A model generated the notes under the pieces. It saw only the letters and a program-made list of their open reading frames with translations. It did not search any database and was not told the origin of the DNA. DNA of 64,000 bases from Hofstenia miamia (lineage: Eukaryota; Xenacoelomorpha; Acoela), in NCBI GenBank assembly GCA_004352715.1, contig SCFE01000084.1, positions 799,107 through 863,106 on the forward strand, read 5' to 3'. Within the stretch, counting starts at the first letter, position 1, and each line of letters begins with the position of its first letter. Made by a program: the position numbers and the translations under genes. Of this stretch, positions 57,085 to 64,000 are shown piece after piece.

Positions 57085-57150
57085 TTACCCCTAATCTCTG
57101 GTAAAATAAAAAGTGAAAGTTTAGTTTATATTAATAGTTTATGGTCATGA

Positions 57151-59233
57151 ATGTTATGGACCTTATCATTGTGTTATAATTGTAGGATATTCTCTTGTCG
57201 TTAGATGAACCCTTTATTCCACGGTGAATAATTCAAACAAATCAACAAGATTTTGAGCGATTGAATTGTAACTATGTTAGAGCTGCAATTTGACTAATTA
57301 TGAGCTCACACTGAATATAACTTCCAACCAGTGACTATGTTTACTTATCAGGAAATGGCTAGTGTTAATCATCATTTGATTTGAGAAAGTTCGAAGACTT
57401 CAAATAATGCTAATAAGCGATTTTCGACATTACATTCTGTAGAAGAGACATTTTGTTATTAATATTTTTCTGTTTCTCATGTCTAGTTTTTTATTAACAA
57501 GAAGTGACGCCATTAAATTCTTATTAGAGAATTTGTTAGAAGAGTATCGAAATCATTGCTGATCGCAGGTATGGCAGAATTTTAGTGCACCATCGCTTAG
57601 TAGTCTCATGTAAGAAATGTGACAGCGTTCTCTCCAACGATTCCAAACAAACGGCACAAAATCACTGGCAAATCATATCATAGTTTGCAAGAAAGAGTTT
57701 TTACAAAGCATTCTTTGGCGCCAATCACATTTTATGTTACAGCAAGTTAAGCCAAAGAAAAGTCTCCAAATTTCAATGCTATTTAGTGGCTGAAAAGATT
57801 ACAAAGTGCAGAGCTTGTGAATTGCGCCCCTTTAAAATCATTAAAGATCGTGGTTCTTCTTCAAGCCTATTGCTATTGTACAAAAATGTGACCTTACTGA
57901 ATTCTTGTGTGACTCACGTACAATACCTTGAAATGCAAAAGCAAAGGCTAAAAATGTCGTAATGAATAGTATGCAGAACTGAAATCATTGAAATATGTTG
58001 CACTAACTCTTGATTTTGGACTAAAAATAACCCTTAATAACAAGAAATCCGAGATATAATTTTAGAGGACTTGGTTTGTACTAGTTCCGCGAAAACCGAG
58101 ATTTAGGAAAGCGTAACTTTTGTGCAAGCAATCTGATGGTTGTTATGAAAGAAGTTGTTTTGAAAATATTGAAAATAAACTCTTCTGGAAGAAAAAATTA
58201 ATCATGTTTTCTTATGTCTTACAGTATTTTTCTTTCAATAACTGAATTAAACAAATACTAAACTTAACTTTACTTACGGTGCCATCAATGACTTCGTCAT
58301 CTAAATTTTTGAATTAGAAAACCCCATTATGATGGATGCATACAACAACTTAAAGTACAACAGAAACAGGGAGTTGTCATTTTAACATCATCTAATTTTA
58401 CTTGAAAGATTACCGGACAACTTATTTAAAATATCACCCATTGAGGGCACCACACATAAACATATCTATGTTGACCTCTACATGGATTGTTTGTAGGTCA
58501 ATATCATGGAGCTATGTATAGTAGCTCTATGGTCAATGCCATGCGCTGCGCTGTAGTATTTCATTATTTTTACTACGCGATAGAAAATATTTACGCTATG
58601 CTTGAATCCGAGAGAATTTCCATCCGTCCGACTTGTGAATGAAATTTTCAATGTTAACTTTGTAGCCTGTGCGTAGATTTCAGTCCGATTTAGAATTTAT
58701 CAGACTTAGAATTGTCTGACTTAAAAATAATTTTTTGTGTGTGTACATATTGGAGTTTTTCTGCTCTTTATTAATAGTATGAGTTACGCGAAAATCAGAA
58801 TTAGTCACATCCGACTTAGGCGGGGTTGCCATTATTTGTCACGGCCTTAATTTGCAATTCATTACGGTATTGCGGAATGAAATGGCGAATAATAATTAAC
58901 AACATGAAATTGATAAATAGCGGTTTTCTAATGTATCCTTTGATCCCAATAATTTTGATATTCTTAATTTTGGGAATCGCGAAGATATTGTGCAAACCTA
59001 GAACACTCTTCCAACTATCCAAATGTTTGTTAATGATTCTTTCATCCTCTACTTCTTGTATGCTGCATCTATGCTATTGAATGGAACAAGACAACAACTA
59101 TCAGCTGAAATTGTAGATTGGCAATTGTTTCTTTAGGGACAATTTGATAAAAACAATAGCTTTTTTTAGTATTTATGTTTATTAGATTGAAGTGAATCAA
59201 TTTTTATAATTATATCTTCGGGCCAGTTTCATG
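57151..59233. other. No gene seen
   Basis: No coding segment can be defended. A recurring TCCGACTTA/TCTGACTTA motif occurs between about 58.62 and 58.82 kb but no unit boundaries are clear. Confidence 0.4.
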
Positions 59234-59235
59234 TA

Positions 59236-60603
59236 CCCTCTGTCATAAAAGTTTGCGTGCATCGATTTTAAATTATTACGCTGATGTGAAAACGGATTTC
59301 TAGTAGTAATATATAGTGATTCCGTAGTTACTATACATAGAATAGTAATATATGTTTGTGATTGGCTGCTGTTATTTTTGGTTTCTAGCAATGTATAAAT
59401 TAGGGAAGTAAGATTGTTAAAAGTCACTTGCACAAAAAATGAATAGAAATAGAGAGAATGAACTTTCTGAACGTGATAGACTAGATATATTATTTCGCTA
59501 CCAGCGAAAAAAGGATAAATCTGCTGATGAAACACTACAAGATCCTATGCGATAGGACGAAATTATCCATTCTCAATGTATCGGAAATATCAATATTGAG
59601 GTGATGTGCGATCTGCCCGAAGGTCTGCCCGACCCAGTAAAGTTAATGACTGTGTCTTTCAAAATGAAATGGAGCAATTAATTCGAAATGACCATTGCCA
59701 CAACAGTTCTCGTCGCCGATTAGGCAGATTACTTAGGCCTAATTACTCTCATGATCTGGTGAACAGAACAAGGAAAACTATGAAAATGAAGTTATGGAAG
59801 ACAATTTCACGACCTCTATTATCTGCCCAGAATATTGAATGACAAGCTGATTTTGTCAGAAACAATCCACATTATTCAAGGTTGACAGCTTATCTGGATG
59901 AAAAATGGTGGTATTGTTTTCGGTAAAAGAAACACGGGTACCATTATTTGAACACCCACCATAACATTCTCCAAAGTTGATGTTCGTGGCTGTTATCAGT
60001 CCAGCTGCTGAGGATGCTAAAGTGGGATTGTGGCCAGTTGCTGAACTAAGATTCTATCAACGCAACAGTCGCTATCACCGTCGTGGCGATGCATACTGGA
60101 TGAATGTTTCCCATGATGGCCCATTTTTCTGCCGACTTTTAGATGAACAAATTCTGTCAGAATGCGAACGTTTATGTATTGATACCATACAATTTGATAA
60201 TGCGGCACCTCATGTTGTCGAAAATGCTGAAGCATCACTGACAGCTGTAATGGCCCGCCATCCCACTATTCGTGTCCTGAGGCAACACCCCAAAGCCCTG
60301 ATGTAAACCCTTTGGACTAGGGACTCTTCCGTCTTATCGCTGACCGTGTGGAATTATAAGATCCAACCAATCGAGACAGTCTACACAACGCAGTCATAGA
60401 TGTTTGGAACCGTTTGCGTTGGAGAGACATAATGAAGTTTGTGACTGGCCAAAATGATGTGCGCAGACAGATTGCACAACAATTAGGTAGAAATAGATTT
60501 GTCATAATTTTGAACATTGTTGACATTAAAATATAATGTAATATTTTTGGAAAAACTATTTTATTCTTTATATTTTATGCATGTTGACTTTTAGGACAGA
60601 GGG
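59236..60603 (+). mobile_element. Mariner-like DNA transposon with TIRs and TA target site
   Basis: The left end CCCTCTGTCATAAAAGT and right end (reverse complement CCCTCTGTCCTAAAAGT) form TIRs of about 28 bp. Each is flanked by TA (59234-59235 and 60604-60605), the universal Tc1/mariner target duplication. The 1368-bp length is normal for an autonomous mariner. The transposase inside is broken. Confidence 0.93.
59439..60536 (+). pseudogene. Mariner-like transposase, broken
   Basis: Start ATG at 59439 (MNRNRENELSERDRLDILFR, an N-terminal helix-turn-helix region). The catalytic core follows in shifting frames: YLDEKWWYCF (first Asp), KVGLWPVAE, HDGPFF, DTIQFDNAAPH (second Asp), and SPDVNPLD.GLFRL (third acidic residue, Asp). 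The C-terminus WNRLRWRDIMKF ends at TAA 60534-60536. The DEKWW and GxWP blocks and an Asp third residue resemble mariner/maT-type enzymes, including those related to plant mariner-like elements. At least three frameshifts and several stops inactivate it. Confidence 0.87.
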
Positions 60604-60605
60604 TA

Positions 60606-60987
60606 GTAAGTTTTCCGATCGGGTTCGAGTAGTGAATATTCTGATCGGTTTTATGATAAACTCATATTGTCATTCTCTACTCTAAACTCGGATTTATTCA
60701 GAGCTATAGTTTAGAATGCACCTATGCTATTCAGAGCCTGTATAAACGTTAAAATATTGTATTCAGCACTTCTATGATAGCTTAAAGTTTCTATGTTAAT
60801 TAAATACTGGTCGAATAATCACTATTAGCCGAGAATACGCCGGCTCCGATGAATACTTGGAGGCGAAGAAATACTGGTATTTAGAAAAGCTTGAAGTAAT
60901 ACTGTTAATTTGACTTAAGTTCCTTTTAAATTAGCGTGAGGCCTCCTGTTAACAGGTCTTTCAATTTTAACTACTAAAACCCATCAA
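60606..60987. other. No gene seen
   Basis: Flanking DNA right of the mariner-like element with repeated ATTCTGATCGG-like words but no ORF or clear repeat unit. Confidence 0.4.
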
Positions 60988-61178
60988 CTAAAAATTATCT
61001 TTATCAAAATTTTCAGCACATAATATCAAGCCCAATTTCCCCATGAAATTTCCGCCCAAACACAGCCCATTTCTATCTCTTCTAACAACAGCTGAGTACA
61101 GAAAGTAGACATTTTCAAATATATGCGGATCAATGATATCAAAAACTCTTTTATTTTCTTGGCTACGCCACTGTCTAT
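60988..61178 (-). mobile_element. Transposon end fragment (CAGTGGCGTAGCC terminus)
   Basis: On the minus strand a segment begins CAGTGGCGTAGCCAAGA at 61178 and continues with GGGCGGAAATTTCATGGGG. The CAGTGGCGTAGCC start is a very common terminus of invertebrate DNA-transposon/MITE families. The opposite terminus was not found. A minus-strand ORF (61248-60988) with an acceptor-like TTTGTTTTCGTCTTGCAG in front reads through it, probably by chance. Confidence 0.45.
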
Positions 61179-61248
61179 CAGTAAATTCGTAGTTTTGTAT
61201 AAGTAAAAAACAAGTTATTGGATTCAAAAACAAATTTTCAAACTGCAA

Positions 61249-62862
61249 GACGAAAACAAACGCAAACTAATGTGGAACTAATGTGATCATTGTCTCACAC
61301 TATCATGGCATATATACATTTAAAGATAAGTGTTATGCATAACATAAATATGGAATGCTACTTAAATTTTAGGGACGGGTAGACCAGAGTCCCTTGATGA
61401 AACTAGTCATGAAAATAGGTTTGTGTATGCGTGCAACACCATTCTTTTTTATTTTTAAAGGTAGTTAAAATGATATAAAATGATATTTCCTTGTGCTTAG
61501 TACTCACTTTCCATTAAAGAACAGCAGCCTCATCGTTGATATTTCCTAAGATTTTGGAAAATTAAAACTAAAATTTTTCTGTATTTTTAGTAAAATTCGC
61601 TTCCTGTTCTTGCTAGAATGAATTCGTATAAACCCCAACCTCGCTCACAATATGATGCAGACGCTTGTTTAATAAAAATTTTCATCGTAATTTTCATCAA
61701 GAGCTTCTGAACATGACCCACCAGTCGTGTCCAGGCATCATTTTAGCAGCTTCTTCAGCAACAAGTTTTCCACAAATTCAAATTTTCAATTTGCAAACAC
61801 TGTATTCGGTGGCTTTAGTTTGGCTTGAAAATCCCACGTCTAAGAAAAGCATAGAAAACATTGTAAACCTCCATCATTACATCAGCATTTTTCACCTGTC
61901 TATAATCTTGAAGCTAATAGATAAACAGCAAATCTAACACTGTTAAAGGGAGTGTAACTTTGTAATCTTTTCTTAAAAGCTTATACAATCGATTACTTTT
62001 ATGTACTGTGTTGTTAGTTCTATATTGTTTTTGATGTCTTCAAGTCCGTATATCTTGTAGTACTCCTTGGCTACGAAAGTGATATCGCTATGTACAATTT
62101 TGAGAAGCTTAAGAATGATTTTTATTTATTGCATAAATTTCTTTGCATTTCCGCAAATAGTTTCATCGAAAATCAATTGACTTCAAATTTATGTATGCAA
62201 TTGGTGTCTTCTTGTATACAGCGGCTTCTGGCCACCTTTTAACCCCCTTTTCCAGTGCTTTTAGACAGCTAGAAACACATAATTGTAAAATGTATAGCAA
62301 ATCTCCTTTCTGCTCTTTGTAAAAGCTGAAGTGATGATAACTGAGAAAATATTGCCAGAATTATTTCATGATTTCGCACGTAATTCTCTATATCATAGGC
62401 GTTCTGATATGTATGCAAAAATAAGCAAGTTTTCAAATATTTTGTTTGCCCACTTGTATCGATTCAATCCAAGAAATATGATGCTAAACAATGATTTTCG
62501 GTTTCTGCGGTAATCAATTAGCATGTTTGGAGTTAGTTATTTACACTTTAGATTTGATTGACAAGAAATTACTACTACCTACTACCTGGGTGACCGCACA
62601 TTGTTCGTTGTTGGGGTTTAGGCAAACACTATTTTCCAAATGCGAATAATTTGGGCGCATTTAATCTCCTGGTAAAAGTTTGATAAGCTATCTGTTGATA
62701 ATGTATTGATAAGCAATATTCTTTGATGTTAGCAAAGTATTGACATTGATTAAATACAAAATTTTATTGGATTCTTGTTGTTCAAATTTCCATTTATGTA
62801 GTAGCCAAATATTATCAAGTAAAATATCAATTAAATTCTTACTATAAACGGAATTTATAACA
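61249..62862. other. No convincing gene
   Basis: ORFs at 61665-61937 and 62331-62513 have no recognisable motif. Confidence 0.4.
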
Positions 62863-63250
62863 AAATGGATAAAACAAGAAAGCAGAGCAAAGACTTTTCA
62901 AAGGAAGAAATTCAAATCATTGTTAATGAAATCGTTAACAATATCGAACTGCTTACCATTCAAATACGATAACACAAAAATTTATATTTGATATTTATCA
63001 AAAAATCACGACATAGTAAATTCTGTTGGAGATAATGAGAGGAGCACAGATGCGATCACAGATAAGTGGCAGACTAGGAAAAACGTAAAAAAATAAAGTA
63101 AATAGTTTTATAAATGCTGAAATGAAGTCAATGGCTCGAACAGAGCGAGGTGAAAATGAAGCACAAAAGCACATTTTCGAACGGTGTACCGTGTTATTCC
63201 TTTTGAATTTTTGGAATTTCTGGAGGATTTGGTTCTCAAAAAGAAAATGA
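62863..63250 (+). pseudogene. Myb/SANT-like DNA-binding domain relic
   Basis: Starts MDKTRKQSKDFSKEEIQIIV; after one frameshift and a TGA it continues VNSVGDNERSTDAITDKWQT, then, after more stops, EMKSMARTERGENEAQKH. The order 'F(T/S)..E...L..E......L', 'W..(I/V)...VN.VG...R....(I/V)..KW.D.K' and 'EM..TG.G' is that of the Myb/SANT-like domain found in NAIF1-type proteins and Harbinger-transposon accessory proteins. The Harbinger origin is the likelier for a dead single-exon copy. The remaining open sequence to about 63250 has no motif. Confidence 0.55.
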
Positions 63251-64000
63251 GGCAGTAAAATATCAACATGAAGAACTTTGTAATTTCTAAGACTACGCCA
63301 ATATCATCAAAAAGCGAAAAATTTAACAATGTTGGTATCTGATATTGAATTGATTTATACAAAAAGCGTTGACTCATATCAAAACTAACACAGATATTAA
63401 GCACTGTTAGAGTTTAACTGATGCTTCTATCATTTGTGCTATCAGTGAGATAATGTGCTCTCACTATCAAGTCACTAACAGCAGATAGCTACCATTACGA
63501 AAAAGCGCGCATTCATTGTGATATTATTATCAAACCTGTATCAACAACTATATGCAGTTACCCCAATGTGTGATGGGTAATTTATTCGACTCAGTACAAG
63601 GTCTGTACTATCACTGTAAATGTACCTTGCCAATTTTAAAGCAATCAAGCTGCACGATAGCACTATGTAAAATCCATTGAGCATGGTATTTCCAAACATT
63701 TTAACATTTATTGCTCATCATGCTCTTGTGCAAGTGCCCACATAACTGTATGTGATGGGCAAAGAGATTTTTACCCATTTGGCACCGGTATCAGCAAACC
63801 TTACTGCAAATCCAACATCGCAAAGTTGAAGTTCGCTGTTCAAAGAAAGCTGCATTCTAAGTTAAGTTACAATTGTAAACCCATAATTTATTATATTTCC
63901 CTTGACTGTTTAAGGAAGGTTCCGGCAGCTTCTATCGATTGTGCTCTGTTTTCCAAGTAAATTTGATAAGATCTTGATGAATATTTTTCGAAATAGAATC
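63251..64000. other. No gene seen
   Basis: No ORF, RNA or repeat recognised up to the window end. Confidence 0.4.

Noticed and set aside
56893-57150. Plus-strand exon with neat acceptor and donor
   Set aside because: Its product is improbably hydrophobic and is the mirror of a polar, protein-like minus-strand ORF.
57550-57960. hAT-type BED zinc finger relic (CKKCDSVLSNDS)
   Set aside because: Only a C..C pair and one possible motif in several frames; no consistent order of hAT motifs.
58620-58820. TCCGACTTA-like words as a tandem repeat
   Set aside because: Spacing is irregular and flanks do not match, so no unit can be defined.
60988-61248. Host exon with a strong acceptor on the minus strand
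   Set aside because: The ORF runs straight through a CAGTGGCGTAGCC transposon terminus, so the coding appearance is more easily explained by chance in repeat DNA.
1-64000. CRISPR arrays, bacterial operons, riboswitches
   Set aside because: No regularly spaced short repeats with unique spacers, no operon-like gene spacing; the DNA is animal nuclear sequence.

Overview
This 64-kb window is animal (invertebrate) nuclear DNA. It is strongly AT-rich, with introns in its few gene-like stretches, many (TA)n microsatellites, assembly gaps written as N, and many kinds of retrotransposon, DNA transposon and tRNA-derived repeat. There is no bacterial operon structure, CRISPR array or rRNA gene. I cannot name the phylum from sequence alone.

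Layout. 1-6.1 kb: two copies of a 2.26-kb segment carrying a decayed transposase-like ORF, with a GIY-YIG endonuclease relic in the spacer between them. 6.7-7.4 kb: a LINE reverse transcriptase fragment on the minus strand. 8.2-11.2 kb: two 1000-N gaps around a two-copy ~350-bp repeat. 11.5-22.4 kb: a large, decayed Ty3/Gypsy-like LTR element with gag, protease, truncated RT, RNase H end and integrase. Downstream of pol it carries about 1000 codons of unrecognised coding sequence (ORF3). A 919-bp LTR element with CTAC target duplications is nested inside its gag. 22.4-28 kb: gene-free DNA with nested inverted-repeat elements and tRNA-like repeats. 28.4-32.1 kb: a plus-strand LINE with an in-frame tandem duplication of its endonuclease domain. 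32.1-37.2 kb: inverted-repeat elements, a telomere-like tandem repeat, tRNA-derived SINE relics and a solo LTR with GTAT target duplications. 38.7-42.5 kb: a minus-strand LINE whose ORF1 is an SGNH hydrolase and whose ORF2 starts with a 2A-like motif. 47.4-48.8 kb: the one recognisable host gene, a divergent cyclin resembling cyclin-Q (FAM58/CCNQ). 50-57 kb: several possible exons of unrecognised genes. 59.2-60.6 kb: a mariner-like element complete with TIRs and TA target site but a broken transposase. 62.9-63.3 kb: a broken Myb/SANT-like DNA-binding domain ORF.

Two features cut across the annotation. First, about 11.5 to 27.4 kb is nearly devoid of CpG although both flanks are not. Copies of the same repeat inside that block have lost CpG to TpG or CpA where a copy outside keeps it, as expected of a historically methylated domain in a mosaic-methylated genome. 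Second, several duplications are probably assembly artefacts: a 1174-bp identical repeat split by a single N at 34054, and a 130-bp repeat split by 17 N at 22112. The single N at 30734 probably hides missing LINE sequence.

Most of the window is therefore mobile DNA in various states of decay, with sparse host coding sequence concentrated in the right third. The strongest candidates for something undescribed are ORF3 of the LTR element, the CpG-desert block with its sharp edges, and the doubled endonuclease domain in the 28-32 kb LINE.
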